Shown here: positions 46,150 through 55,463 of the stretch, piece after piece
How positions within the stretch are numbered: the stretch's first letter is position 1
Layout: each line of letters starts with the position of its first letter
Translations under genes and position numbers: made by a program
Source of the DNA: Azospirillum sp. TSA2s
GTDB lineage: Bacteria; Pseudomonadota; Alphaproteobacteria; Azospirillales; Azospirillaceae
Direction of reading: 5' to 3'
DNA: 64,000 bases
Assembly: GCF_004923315.1 (NCBI RefSeq)
Contig: NZ_CP039644.1
Span: 248,001 to 312,000 of the forward strand
The notes under the pieces: model-generated
Seen by the model: only the letters and a program-made list of their open reading frames with translations
What the model was told of the DNA's origin: nothing
The model's database searches: none

Positions 46150-48189
46150 TCAGTAATGCCCGGCCAGTTCCCGACCTTCCGAGGTGTTCAGCGTCAGGTA
46201 GGCGCCTTTCTTGTTCCCCCACCAGACGATCTCCCTGCACCAGAGCTGGAAATCGGTATAGGGGCGATGGGATCGGCGGATATGCACCCGGTTGGGCCGG
46301 CGCTCCAGCGGAACCGGAACGCCTTTCACGACGCCATTGTAAAAGTCGATGACGTTGTATGCCATGTCGACATGTTCGTCCTGCGTCAGGAAGGGCTGAT
46401 GCACCAGCCGCCGATTGATCATAAACGCCTCGCCCACGATCTCGTCCATGCCGTCCTTGGCCGGATGCGCTGCGACCAGGGGCAGGAGAAGGGTCCTGGC
46501 TTCTTCATAGAAGCGGTCCAGGCTTTTTTCCGCGGTCATCTTGATGAAGACATATTCGTCGGCGGGCCAATAGATTCCCAACCAGTCCGGCGCATAGGTG
46601 TATTCGGTGCCGCCGGCCTGAATGCCTGCCGCCTCGCTGATGAAGAAATCCCGGATTTCGCCCAACAGGGGATAGCGCGAGCGGTCCACATCCATGAACA
46701 TCTTGAACATGTCTGCGTATGAAACGCCGCAGAGATGATGAGTGACGATCAGCGGAATCTGCAGGATCTTGTCGAAGTGGAGAAGCGCGCTCATCCATGC
46801 GATGGCTCGACAGCGCCGCCAGTCCTCAGCGCTCATCGAATAGGTGGAGATAATCAATTCCTGGCGCTCTTCGACATCATCCACCATCTTCAATTTGTGA
46901 CCGTGGATGTTCACGATATCGGTCTGAACAGTCTTGATCGAATATTTCTGCAGATAGTCCGGCTGCCCCATCTCTGCGTTGGGCAGAATTGCGCAGTTGT
47001 TGAATTGGATCCGGTTGTGCTGCCCGGACTCCAGCAGTTGATTGATTCCGTCGACGAAGCTGTCATAGGTCTCGCCGGGAAGGCCGAGGATGATATCGGA
47101 ATAGGTTTCGACACCATCGCGGGTAAAGCGGCGTTGCAGTTCCAGGTAGGTTTCGAGCGAGATGTTGTCGCGACGGATGTTGACCAGCGCCTCCTGCGAC
47201 AATGTTTGGATGGACAGGGCGACACCCTTGTTCAGTCCGGCATCCGACAGGATTTTCTGGGTCTGATACGCCCGCTCGGTGGCATTCTTGGTATTCTGCA
47301 CCGAGAAGCCTTCCGGATAGCCCGTGCGCTTCCGGTTTTCGGCGACCCTGCGCACGATATCGAGATCACGCGCAATCATGCCGAAGTTGGCATCGCAGAC
47401 GAAGACGTAGGCGATTTTCCGCTCCGAGAACCAGTCGGCTTCCTGCACCAGCCGGTCGACACTGAATTTCGTCACCTTGGCTGCCGTCGCCGACCCCCAG
47501 TCGCAATAGCTGCATTTGAATGGACAGCCCCGGTTGGTCTCCCACAGGCCGATCCAGCTTTCCTCCGGATGAGCCGCCATCAGGCGGTCGAAATAGCCGT
47601 TGAGAAAAGGAGAGGGAATTTCATCGAGTTCGCGAATCCGCGCGACCAGCGGGTTGTACAGATACGCCCCGTCGGGAGCGATCTGGCTGGTGCCGGCGAT
47701 GGACCGCCAGCCAGCGTGCGGATAGGCATCGAGAAAACGCGTGAAGGATATTTCCGCCTCGTTGTGGAAGGCCATGTCTAACTGCGGATTGGCGCGCAAG
47801 AACTCCTCCGGCTTATCGGGCACCTGCGGACCGCCGACGACGATGATCACCGACGGCTTCTTCTTCTTGAGGCGGCGGGCGACTTCAAGGGAGATGTTGG
47901 CGTTCCAGACATACAGGCTGAATCCTACGACATCGGCGGCGATCAGGTGATCGACGATGCTGTCGATGGGCTGGCGCTTGTAAATCGGCTCCAGAAAGCG
48001 GTATCGCTCCGGGTTTTCAGAATGCTCTTCAAAATACGACTGCAGACATGCGACCGCATATGGCAGATAGTTCTGGCCAGAAAAGCTGTTATTGATCTGA
48101 ACCATTCCAACGGTAAGCTGGAGCTTTTCCATTTTGTCGCCAACTTCTTCCAGTGACGGTTGCATGGTCGCATTGACAGCGTCATCCAA
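46150..48189 (-). CDS. Radical SAM enzyme with B12-binding-like N-terminal domain
   Basis: In this 679-residue protein, residues about 25-160 form a Rossmann domain like the cobalamin-binding domain (LPYAVACLQSYFEEH, IAADVVGFSLYVWNANISLE, SVIIVVGGPQV) but without the DxHxxG cobalamin motif. The radical SAM core starts with ETNRGCPFKCSYCDWG; the 4Fe-4S cysteines are C222, C226 and C229. It continues with FVCDANFGMIARD, ALSIQTLSQEALVNIRRDNI and GLPGETYDSFVDGI. The long C-terminal region (about 400-679) is unassigned. The start is read as TTG at 48189 with GGAG upstream; ATG at 48132 (MEKLQLTVGMVQ) is a fair alternative. It forms an operon with the aldo/keto reductase. Confidence 0.82.
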   Translation of the reverse strand: MDDAVNATMQPSLEEVGDKMEKLQLTVGMVQINNSFSGQNYLPYAVACLQSYFEEHSENPERYRFLEPIYKRQPIDSIVDHLIAADVVGFSLYVWNANISLEVARRLKKKKPSVIIVVGGPQVPDKPEEFLRANPQLDMAFHNEAEISFTRFLDAYPHAGWRSIAGTSQIAPDGAYLYNPLVARIRELDEIPSPFLNGYFDRLMAAHPEESWIGLWETNRGCPFKCSYCDWGSATAAKVTKFSVDRLVQEADWFSERKIAYVFVCDANFGMIARDLDIVRRVAENRKRTGYPEGFSVQNTKNATERAYQTQKILSDAGLNKGVALSIQTLSQEALVNIRRDNISLETYLELQRRFTRDGVETYSDIILGLPGETYDSFVDGINQLLESGQHNRIQFNNCAILPNAEMGQPDYLQKYSIKTVQTDIVNIHGHKLKMVDDVEERQELIISTYSMSAEDWRRCRAIAWMSALLHFDKILQIPLIVTHHLCGVSYADMFKMFMDVDRSRYPLLGEIRDFFISEAAGIQAGGTEYTYAPDWLGIYWPADEYVFIKMTAEKSLDRFYEEARTLLLPLVAAHPAKDGMDEIVGEAFMINRRLVHQPFLTQDEHVDMAYNVIDFYNGVVKGVPVPLERRPNRVHIRRSHRPYTDFQLWCREIVWWGNKKGAYLTLNTSEGRELAGHY

Positions 48190-48249
48190 AGTCTTATAGG
48201 CTCCGGATCAACGGCGATGCTAACGCTATTTGATTAAAGTGCCCATATC

Positions 48250-48774
48250 TTGACAAATCGTGTTTTTGAGACGCCCTGGTTTGCGGTCGATGAAATTCCG
48301 GCACGGCCGGAATGGGGAATCGGGTCTTCGCCGTTTTACCGCATCACCTGCGAGGATCATGTCCTGACGATCCCGGTGACCGGCGACGGCTCGTTCATCA
48401 TGGTCAGACAGTATCGTCCCGCCCGCAACGGGTTCACGCTGGAATTTCCCGCCGGCGGCATCGAACGGGGGGAGTCGCCCGAACGGGCAGCCGGGAGGGA
48501 GTTGCTGGAGGAAACGGGGTACAAAGCAGCCGAATGGGTTTCCGTCGGCCGTTCCGGCTTGGCCAACCACCGCGAGAACGCCGACTGCCATGTGTTTGCC
48601 GCCTTCGGTCTTTCGAAGAGCCAGCCTGCGGTCGAACAGGGGGTGGAGACCGTGATCATCCGTCCGGAAGAACTGCGCCAACTGGCACTGGAGAACCGCA
48701 TGGACATGCTGGTGTCGCTGGGAGCGCTCTGTTTCGCCCGCATTCTGCTGGGCGACCGCATTCCCGCCTTCTAA
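48250..48774 (+). CDS. NUDIX hydrolase (ADP-sugar pyrophosphatase-like)
   Basis: This 174-residue protein has a complete Nudix box at residues 69-91 (GGIERGE, then RELLEETGY), preceded by [18 protein letters not shown] as in ADP-ribose/nucleoside-diphosphate-sugar pyrophosphatases. It hydrolyses a nucleoside diphosphate linked to another moiety; the position at the edge of a sugar-nucleotide locus fits an NDP-sugar substrate. No in-frame ATG exists upstream of the domain; the frame opens after a stop at 48235 and the start is taken as TTG at 48250. It is divergent from the radical SAM gene by 60 bp and convergent with the next epimerase gene by 3 bp. Confidence 0.85.
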   Translation: MTNRVFETPWFAVDEIPARPEWGIGSSPFYRITCEDHVLTIPVTGDGSFIMVRQYRPARNGFTLEFPAGGIERGESPERAAGRELLEETGYKAAEWVSVGRSGLANHRENADCHVFAAFGLSKSQPAVEQGVETVIIRPEELRQLALENRMDMLVSLGALCFARILLGDRIPAF

Positions 48775-48777
48775 AGG

Positions 48778-49737
48778 CTATTTTCCCGAGGCCGCCATCC
48801 GCCGCCAGTTCACGGTGTCGGACAGCCCGTCGCGCAGGTTGATCGCTGGCGTGAAGCCCAGCATGTTGCGGGCCTTGGCGGTATCCACCATCCGGACCGG
48901 TATGGCCGTCGGACGGTCGGCCTGGAACAGGATAGGCGCAGTGTGCCCGGCGGCCTCCAGAATGGCTTCCGCCACCTCCCGGATCGTCGTCGTCTGACCG
49001 TAGCCGATGTTGACCGGGTCGCAGGACGGCAGCTTTTCCATTGCCAGAAGACAGCCATGGGCCAGATCGGCGACATGCAGGAAATCGCGAATCTCGTCGC
49101 CGCTTCCCCAGACGGTGAAGGGAGCTTCCCCCGCCAGTGCCCTGTCGATCAGCGCAGGAATGACATGGCAGGTTGCCGGATCGAAATTATCGTGGCGACC
49201 ATAGACCGCAGTCGGACGGACGATGACGACATCCGGGGCGTTCGCCTGACCATGAACGTATTCGCCCAGCCGCTCCAGGTAACGGCGCATCCATCCATAG
49301 CCGAAATATCCAGGGAAGACTGGACCGGACCACATCTCCTCTTCGCGAACCGGGTGGCTGGTGACCGGATATCCGGTGGAGGAGCCAAACAACAGGATCC
49401 GCGACACGCCCGTATGCCACGCCGCTTCCAGCACATTGGCGGTCAAGGTTAGATTGACGGTGATGCCGCTCATCGCGGCGGCCGGCGAAACACCGGCGGC
49501 ACCGGCGATCCCGGCACAGTGGAAAACACAATCCGCCCCGTCCAGCAGGCGGCGGCAATCCTTCTGGTCGCGCAGATCCGCATCGACGATCTGTACCGCC
49601 GGGTCGAGACCATGCACCGGCCGGCGGTGCCTGGATACCCGAACCTTTCCCCCAGCGGCCAGCAGCGCACGGGTTACATGGCGCCCGATGAATCCGCCCC
49701 CGCCGGTGACGACGCAGCATTTGTCCCGAAAAAACAT
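48778..49737 (-). CDS. NAD-dependent epimerase/dehydratase-like SDR, YxxxR instead of YxxxK
   Basis: In this 319-residue extended SDR the NAD-binding loop is VVTGGGGFIGRHVTRALLAA (about 9-28). Sugar-nucleotide side features are LLFGSSTGYPVTSHP, VVIVRPTAVYGRHDNFDP and FTVWGSGDEIRDFLHVADLA. The catalytic dyad position reads YGWMR (Y147, R151) where family members have YxxxK. It probably acts on an NDP- or GDP-sugar, but activity is uncertain because of the Lys-to-Arg change. It is the last gene of the eight-gene leftward glycan operon, 3 bp after the TPR/GT61 gene. Confidence 0.82.
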   Translation of the reverse strand: MFFRDKCCVVTGGGGFIGRHVTRALLAAGGKVRVSRHRRPVHGLDPAVQIVDADLRDQKDCRRLLDGADCVFHCAGIAGAAGVSPAAAMSGITVNLTLTANVLEAAWHTGVSRILLFGSSTGYPVTSHPVREEEMWSGPVFPGYFGYGWMRRYLERLGEYVHGQANAPDVVIVRPTAVYGRHDNFDPATCHVIPALIDRALAGEAPFTVWGSGDEIRDFLHVADLAHGCLLAMEKLPSCDPVNIGYGQTTTIREVAEAILEAAGHTAPILFQADRPTAIPVRMVDTAKARNMLGFTPAINLRDGLSDTVNWRRMAASGK

Positions 49738-49740
49738 GGC

Positions 49741-52056
49741 TCACCAGCCCTCCATCAGCCATTCCGTCCCGCGGCGCTCCAAGCCATCCAGCGCGGTCCC
49801 CACCTCCTCCGGAGCATAGCGGGTGATCCAGTTCAGCGCCGCGCCGGGCTCTATGAAGACATCCTCGCCGTAGAGACGGTGGTGAAGGCAGCGTGCATAG
49901 CCGAAGACCAGCGGCATCGACCAATGCCAGATCCGACGGACTGCCTGATAGCGCGCGGCAAGGTCGAGAAGCCGGACGCCCGGTCCGCAGAAGGGCATGT
50001 TGGCAAATTGTGCCCCGGTGGCGCCGGCGATCAGGCTGGCGGAAGCGAACAGCCGGATGGTGTCCGGGATCGACAGCCGGTCGGCCTGGAGCTTTTCCAG
50101 CCCGTGCCGGGCGAGCACATCGTCAAGGCCATCCTCGTCGGCGATGCGGTGCCGGTCGGGCCAATGGGCGGCGCGGGACAGGAACAGCCGCGCATCGCCT
50201 GTCCGGGACGGACCGGCTTCCGCAAGCCCGCAGGCGCTCATCAGGGCCTTACGGATCTGCCCGATGGCCGACCAATAGGACAGGTCGCGCGGGGCGTAGG
50301 ACCTCCGGAAGCGGATCAGGCAGGGGGATTGGGGAATCTCGCGGATCGGTGTTCCGCCGAAGGCCAGGGCAAGCATCTCGCGCTGGTAGGGGGCATGGAC
50401 AAGCGCATGGACCGGCAGGCTGCGCAGAGCGGGAAAACTGTGCGCCGCCATGGCCCGGGAAAGGATCTCCCACAGGAAGTGGCCGTAATTCTCATGCCCG
50501 CCGATGAAGACGGCGTTTTCCACCTCCACCACCTCCAGCTTGTGCGGAAGCCGCACCACCCAGTCCGGTCGCCGTAGGTCCCGAACCGGCCCCTGGACCG
50601 GCGACGGAATGACGGCAAGGGTCGCCGCAGAATGGCGGGGAGGGATTTGGCTGATCCGATGGCAGACATGGGCGTCGGCGGACACGATATGGGCCGACGG
50701 CTTCCCCGGCCGGCCGCCGGCATCTCCCTGGACGACCAGAACGTCGAAATCCGTCGGCCCTGCCACGAAGACTCCATCCTCCCACAAGGCGAGATCATCG
50801 GCCAGTTCGCGGGCGGAGGCCGGATGGGTGGACGGATCCAGCGCGCGAAGGATCCGCCCGGACGCAGGCGGCGGCCCGGCGGAGGGCTGGGTCAATGCGG
50901 GATGGCCGGCGAAGAAAGCCCGGTAGGATCGGCCGCGCAACCGCAGCGGATGATCGATAGACTCCCGGAAAGCGCCATCCGGGCGACGCGGCATCGGAGC
51001 CGTGCCGGAAAGACCGTCGTCCGGATCCGCCAAGTCCCGCAAAGCAAGCGCGGTTTCCGCATCCGGCGCCATGGCATGGGCGGTCTGGGCCGCCAGACCT
51101 GCGGCGGCCGGATCGGACTCCGCCAGCGTCGCGGCCACCGACAGCCAATCCTCGACCGTCTCGGCGACGAACGACAGCCGCCGGGCGCTGCGGCGGGCGG
51201 CGGGGCTGTCCCCCAACTCCACCGAGGCCGCGGCGATGGCGCGCAGGGCGTCCGGGCTGCCCGGATGGCAGACGGATAACTGGCGGATGGCCTGTCGCAG
51301 AGCGGCGGCTTCCCCCAGGAATAGCAGCGATCCGACGGCGGCGGCCTGGGCGGCCGGCGCGCATGCCTGATCCCGCAGCAGAAACAGCGCGTATTCCCGT
51401 TCCGGCTGCGGAATACCGCGGGCGCGCAGGGACATCAGGCGATTGACGTGGGCCTCGGAAAGACCGGGCCGGGCGCGCAGGCAAATGTTCAGAAGCCGGT
51501 CAGCATCGTCCAGCCCGCCTTCGCTCCGGCGCGCGCGGGCAAGGTTGCGCCACAGCTCGGCGGACCCCGGATCGACCGACAGCCCGTTCCGGTAGGCGGC
51601 AGTCGCGTCCGTCATCCTTCCCTGCCCATAGCGGATGAGGCCGAGCAGCCGCCAGTCAGCCGCCCGTCCCGGCGGAGCGGCAGCCAGAGCCAGGACGGTC
51701 AAAGCGGCGGCATGATCGAGCCGGGCGGCAAGGAACTCCAGGATGGCGACGGCGCGCAGGTCTTCGGCCGGGGCATCCAGTGGCAGGGCCTTCGCCGCCG
51801 CCTGCGCCGCCGCCTGCGCCGCGGCGAAGGCCCCATCGCGTCGCAGGACGCTCAGCAGCGGGCCGGCCGGCGTTTCCTGCCGGAGAAACCTCGCCCAGGC
51901 TGCCGCCAGCAACCGGCCTGCCCGCTGATGGGAAACCACGAAATCAGGAAGCTCTTCGAGGATGGCGAGGAACCGCCTCAACTCCTCGAAGTCTGTGCTG
52001 CCGGACATGATCTGCGGCAGGGTGGCATCCTGTCCCCGTGATGCCGCAGGACTCAT
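49741..52056 (-). CDS. TPR protein with GT61 (DUF563) glycosyltransferase domain
   Basis: In this 771-residue protein the N-terminal about 370 residues are helical repeats with TPR character (GLIRYGQGRMTDATAAYRNG, AELWRNLARARRSEGGLDDA) and an Ala/Gln run at about 75-88 that corresponds to a short GC-rich DNA tandem near 51790-51830. The C-terminal part is a GT61 enzyme: ENYGHFLWEILSRAMAAHSF, ARLFLSRAAHWPDRHRIADE, and SASLIAGATGAQFANMPFC near 700. It transfers a sugar to an unknown acceptor. Its ATG overlaps the upstream methyltransferase stop (ATGA). Confidence 0.85.
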   Translation of the reverse strand: MSPAASRGQDATLPQIMSGSTDFEELRRFLAILEELPDFVVSHQRAGRLLAAAWARFLRQETPAGPLLSVLRRDGAFAAAQAAAQAAAKALPLDAPAEDLRAVAILEFLAARLDHAAALTVLALAAAPPGRAADWRLLGLIRYGQGRMTDATAAYRNGLSVDPGSAELWRNLARARRSEGGLDDADRLLNICLRARPGLSEAHVNRLMSLRARGIPQPEREYALFLLRDQACAPAAQAAAVGSLLFLGEAAALRQAIRQLSVCHPGSPDALRAIAAASVELGDSPAARRSARRLSFVAETVEDWLSVAATLAESDPAAAGLAAQTAHAMAPDAETALALRDLADPDDGLSGTAPMPRRPDGAFRESIDHPLRLRGRSYRAFFAGHPALTQPSAGPPPASGRILRALDPSTHPASARELADDLALWEDGVFVAGPTDFDVLVVQGDAGGRPGKPSAHIVSADAHVCHRISQIPPRHSAATLAVIPSPVQGPVRDLRRPDWVVRLPHKLEVVEVENAVFIGGHENYGHFLWEILSRAMAAHSFPALRSLPVHALVHAPYQREMLALAFGGTPIREIPQSPCLIRFRRSYAPRDLSYWSAIGQIRKALMSACGLAEAGPSRTGDARLFLSRAAHWPDRHRIADEDGLDDVLARHGLEKLQADRLSIPDTIRLFASASLIAGATGAQFANMPFCGPGVRLLDLAARYQAVRRIWHWSMPLVFGYARCLHHRLYGEDVFIEPGAALNWITRYAPEEVGTALDGLERRGTEWLMEGW

Positions 52057-52991
52057 GGCGTGCGTGTCGCCACCGGGCGCCAGACCACGAGCGAATAGGC
52101 TTCATGATAGAGGCTGCCGAAGCCGAGACGGCGGGCATCGATCAGTTCGGCTTTTCCCGCCGCAGCCTGCTCCCGCACCCAGCCGAGATAACCGTCGAGA
52201 TAGCCACGATGCCGGTGATAGCGCAGAGCCAGATGGTCGAACAGCAGGCCAGAATCGTAGAAATCGGCGATGGGCTCCATGCTGACGACCAGCGCCGGCC
52301 CCTTTTCCAGAAGCCAGCGGGCGAAGATGTCGAAACGGCCGCCGGTCTGCTCCAGCGCGGCGAAGGTCATGGCGACGGTGCCGGCCGGAAAATCGAGGCC
52401 GGGGTCGGGGACGAAGAAGTCGAAATGCCGGCCATGGAGGTCGAGGCCATGGCGCTCGCCGATGCCGTTCACCAGGGCGACCGCCGACGGCGACCAGTCG
52501 AGACCGACCAGGGGCAGGTTGGGAAACAAGCGTCCGGCCGCCGCCAGGTTGAAGCCGCTGCCGCAGCCGAATTCCATGACATGTCGGGCGGACGGCAGGT
52601 AGCGGCTGAGCAGCCACCGGCGCAGCACGCCGAACCACGCGGTTTCGAAGCGGGGATCGTCCGGCCGGGCATAGTCCCCCTCCAGCCGGATCACCGGATG
52701 CGCCCCCATGAACACGGGGTTGAGCGCATCCAGGTTGCCGTCAGCGTCGATGAAGGCCTGCTTAGCATCCGACCAGCAGCGCTCCCACACGTCGCTGCGA
52801 TGTTCCCCCACCCTGGTGAAGCCGTCCAGCCGGTCGAGGATGCCGAGAACGACCTCGTCACGTTCCGTTTGGGACAGGCGGCGGTAGCGGAAATCGAAGT
52901 CGGCCGAGGCCGCGGCGATCACGGAACGCTCCTCGCGCGAGGCGCCGAAGCATCGGATGAAGTCGTCGGGACCGAAGGTCAGGCTGTCCAT
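52053..52991 (-). CDS. Class I SAM-dependent methyltransferase
   Basis: In this 312-residue protein motif I is HVMEFGCGSGFNLAAAGRLF (about 137-156), followed by LPLVGLDWSPSAVALVNGIG (motif II region), FDFFVPDPGLDFPAGTVAMT and FAALEQTG. An N-terminal region of about 130 residues precedes the core. It probably methylates a sugar intermediate or finished glycan. The ATG at 52991 (MDSLTFGPDD) is preceded by AGGAAC and lies 29 bp after the transketolase C-subunit gene; a longer reading through that gene is rejected. Confidence 0.85.
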   Translation of the reverse strand: MDSLTFGPDDFIRCFGASREERSVIAAASADFDFRYRRLSQTERDEVVLGILDRLDGFTRVGEHRSDVWERCWSDAKQAFIDADGNLDALNPVFMGAHPVIRLEGDYARPDDPRFETAWFGVLRRWLLSRYLPSARHVMEFGCGSGFNLAAAGRLFPNLPLVGLDWSPSAVALVNGIGERHGLDLHGRHFDFFVPDPGLDFPAGTVAMTFAALEQTGGRFDIFARWLLEKGPALVVSMEPIADFYDSGLLFDHLALRYHRHRGYLDGYLGWVREQAAAGKAELIDARRLGFGSLYHEAYSLVVWRPVATRTP

Positions 52992-53020
52992 GGTGATGTT
53001 CCTGTTGCCGCCGCTCTGTC

Positions 53021-53896
53021 TCAGGAGGGAAGGCCGGCCATCATGCCTTCGACCGCCTGGCGGATGCCGGGAGGATCGAGAGCCAGCTTGGCGCGGATGT
53101 CGTGCACCGTGCCGTACCAGCCGCAGAAGATATCCGGCAGCCCGTGATAGGCGGTCCACAGGCCCGGCACCTCGTTGATCGCCTCTCGCAGGCCGAAGGC
53201 GTCATGCACCACGAGAATGCGGGTGTGGCGGAACCGTTCGACGACGGCGCGGTCGATCGGCTTGATGGTGTGGAAATAGGCCAGGTTGACGGGCAGATCC
53301 CGCACCGCTTCCAGCACGTTGGGAAGCAGCGGCCCGGCCGTCATCACCGTCACCCCGGCCCCGACGTCCTTGAGGACCGTCCCCTTGCCGAACGCCGTTT
53401 CGGTTTTCAGCGTGTGCGGATAATCGGACAGGCGGAAATAGGTGGTCTTGCTGTTGGCGTATTGGCTGCGCAGCAGGGACTCCAGCTCGTCCTCCGAACC
53501 CGGCTGCAGCACCTCCGTGTCGGGCAGCATCCGCAGGGTCGCAAGGTCGATGTGGGTGTGGTGCGTCGCCCCGTCCCAGGCATAGTCGAAGGACGCGCCG
53601 CAAGTCACGATGTTGCCGCCGAAACCGTTGTAGCACATGTCGAGCTTGATCTGCTCGACGCTGCGGTCGGTCAGGAAGGGCGCGATCGTGTGGACAAAGG
53701 GCCGGAAGCCGGTGGCTGCCATCCCCGCCGCCACGCTGATCAGCGTGTTCTCGCAAATCCCCATGTTATAGAGGCGATTGGGGAACTGTTCCTTGAAGCG
53801 GATGAACTGGTAGACGCTGACGTCACCCAGGATCACCGCGACCTTTTCGTCTTCCTGCGCCAGGGCGGTGACGACGTTCTTAAACCGTCCACGCAT
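53021..53896 (-). CDS. Transketolase-like C-terminal subunit
   Basis: In this 291-residue protein the pyrimidine-binding and C-terminal domains of a split transketolase are present: VAVILGDVSVYQFIRFKEQF, RLYNMGICENTLISVAAGMA (with the conserved Glu that activates thiamine diphosphate), TYFRLSDYPHTLKTE, and LAYFHTIKPIDRAVVERFRH. It pairs with the N-terminal subunit encoded just upstream, overlapping it by 17 bp. In surface-glycan loci such split enzymes transfer a two-carbon unit to make branched or long-chain sugars; the product here is inferred, not shown. Confidence 0.88.
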   Translation of the reverse strand: MRGRFKNVVTALAQEDEKVAVILGDVSVYQFIRFKEQFPNRLYNMGICENTLISVAAGMAATGFRPFVHTIAPFLTDRSVEQIKLDMCYNGFGGNIVTCGASFDYAWDGATHHTHIDLATLRMLPDTEVLQPGSEDELESLLRSQYANSKTTYFRLSDYPHTLKTETAFGKGTVLKDVGAGVTVMTAGPLLPNVLEAVRDLPVNLAYFHTIKPIDRAVVERFRHTRILVVHDAFGLREAINEVPGLWTAYHGLPDIFCGWYGTVHDIRAKLALDPPGIRQAVEGMMAGLPS

Positions 53897-54662
53897 CCAG
53901 TTCCTCCATCAGCTTGTCCAGGGTTTCCTGATCGGGGGACTTGCGATGCCACTCATGCATGTTGTCCACCAGGGTCCGGCATCCCCAGCCTTTGCGGGTA
54001 TGGGCGATGACTGCATTGACCTTGCCCGGCCGCGGAGCCAGGGCGGCCTGCAGGGCATCGACATCGTGCCCGTCGACCTCGACCACGTCGCAGCCGAAGG
54101 ACGCCAGACGTTCGCCCGGGTTGGGAATCGGCAGACAGCGGACCTGGGACTGGTTGGCGTCGTAGATAACGGTCAGATTGTCCAGTTCCTGGTGTGCGGC
54201 CACCATCACCGCTTCCCAGACCGACCCCTCGTTGGACTCGCCGTCGCCGATCAGGGTGAAAATGCGACGGTCGGAGCCGGCGATCTTCAGGCCCAGCGCC
54301 ATGCCAGCGGCCAGCCCGATGCCGTGGCCCAGCGACCCCGTCGACGCTTCCACACCCGGTACCTTGTAACGGTCGGCGTGACACCCGAACGAGGATTCGT
54401 GCAGGCCGAAGCGGCGGACGCCGTCGATGGGGAAATACCCCAGCTCCGACATCACGCAATACAGGCCGAGCGCCGCATGCCCCTTGCTGAGGACGAAGCG
54501 GTCGCGCCCGTCCCAGTCGGGCCGGGCCGGGTCGTGGCGCATGACGCCGTAGACGGCCAGCAGGCATTCGACAACGGAAAAGCAGGTCGGGATATGCCCA
54601 TGTCCGCTGGAATGGGCGATGTCCAGAATATTGCGCCGGATGCTCAAGGCGTCCCGTCTCAT
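53880..54662 (-). CDS. Transketolase-like N-terminal subunit
   Basis: In this 260-residue protein the thiamine-diphosphate/Mg motif is visible as GDGESNEGSVWEA (starting 139) with the paired Asn in YDANQSQ. RFVLSKGHAALGLYCVMSEL and TGSLGHGIGLAAGMALG carry the catalytic His residues, and HSSGHGHIPTCFSVVECLLA is the N-terminal His region. Together with the next gene it forms a complete enzyme. It is 45 bp downstream of the TylF-type methyltransferase gene. Housekeeping transketolases are usually one 650-residue chain, so this split form is pathway-specific. Confidence 0.9.
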   Translation of the reverse strand: MRRDALSIRRNILDIAHSSGHGHIPTCFSVVECLLAVYGVMRHDPARPDWDGRDRFVLSKGHAALGLYCVMSELGYFPIDGVRRFGLHESSFGCHADRYKVPGVEASTGSLGHGIGLAAGMALGLKIAGSDRRIFTLIGDGESNEGSVWEAVMVAAHQELDNLTVIYDANQSQVRCLPIPNPGERLASFGCDVVEVDGHDVDALQAALAPRPGKVNAVIAHTRKGWGCRTLVDNMHEWHRKSPDQETLDKLMEELDAWTV

Positions 54663-54707
54663 CCTCGTCCTCTCCTCATCCCGGTCCGGGAGTACGGCTG
54701 CACACCG

Positions 54708-55463
54708 TTACAAGACCACATACGAAACCCGCGCCGTGGTGGGCAGCCGTTCGATGCGGAGGTCGTTCAATCCGAAGACTTCGCGCAGCGCCACGGTTTC
54801 ACCGGGGAAAATGTCATCGCACAGTTCATCGAACACCAGAACGCTGCCACGGCAGAAATGCGGCCGCATGGCCTCGAGCGCGGCCTTGGTGGGGGCATAG
54901 ATGTCGAAATCGAAGATGGCGAGAGAGATGATCGTCTCCGGATGCTGCTTCAGGTACTCCGGGATGGTCTGGCTCGCATCTCCTTTGACCAGTTCGAACT
55001 TCTTCAGATGACCGATCGGGTTCAGCGCTTCCTGAAGTTGCAGGATGTTGGAAAGCGTTTCCTCATACCCCTCGCTGACCGAGAACGAGCCGTCGGAGCA
55101 TTTGCAGTTGCTGCCGTCCTTCTCGTTCATGCCGACGAACCCGGCGAAGGTGTCGAAGCCGATGATCTTGCGGTGACGGTTAAAAGGTTCGTAAATGCCG
55201 CGCAGAGCCGAGAGGAGCGACAGGGTCTGCCCCCAGCGGACCCCGCACTCCATGACGACGCCATGCGTGTTGACGATCTTCTTGTAAATTTCGTTGAAAA
55301 ACAAAACCCGGGACAACGCCTTGGATGTCAAGAAAAGACCAAGGTTCGGCAGGATCTCGTCATCCGGTATCGGCGTGTTCTTCAAAAGATCGGTGAACGC
55401 CTTCTGGGATGCCTTTTCATCGTTGCTGGAAAGGACGATGGCGTCGTGCTTCTCTGTTTTCAT
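54708..55463 (-). CDS. TylF/MycF-type O-methyltransferase
   Basis: In this 251-residue protein the motif I variant is GVVMECGVRWGQTLSLLSAL (about 68-87), then KIIGFDTFAGFVGMNEKDGS, IGHLKKFELVKGDASQTIPE and SLAIFDFDIYAPTKAALEAM with the metal-binding acidic cluster, and VLVFDELCDDIFPGE. This order matches the metal-dependent macrocin O-methyltransferase family, which methylates sugar hydroxyls. The ATG at 55463 (MKTEKHDAIVL) overlaps the stop of the upstream SDR gene as ATGA. The likely role is O-methylation of the locus sugar. Confidence 0.85.
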   Translation of the reverse strand: MKTEKHDAIVLSSNDEKASQKAFTDLLKNTPIPDDEILPNLGLFLTSKALSRVLFFNEIYKKIVNTHGVVMECGVRWGQTLSLLSALRGIYEPFNRHRKIIGFDTFAGFVGMNEKDGSNCKCSDGSFSVSEGYEETLSNILQLQEALNPIGHLKKFELVKGDASQTIPEYLKQHPETIISLAIFDFDIYAPTKAALEAMRPHFCRGSVLVFDELCDDIFPGETVALREVFGLNDLRIERLPTTARVSYVVL

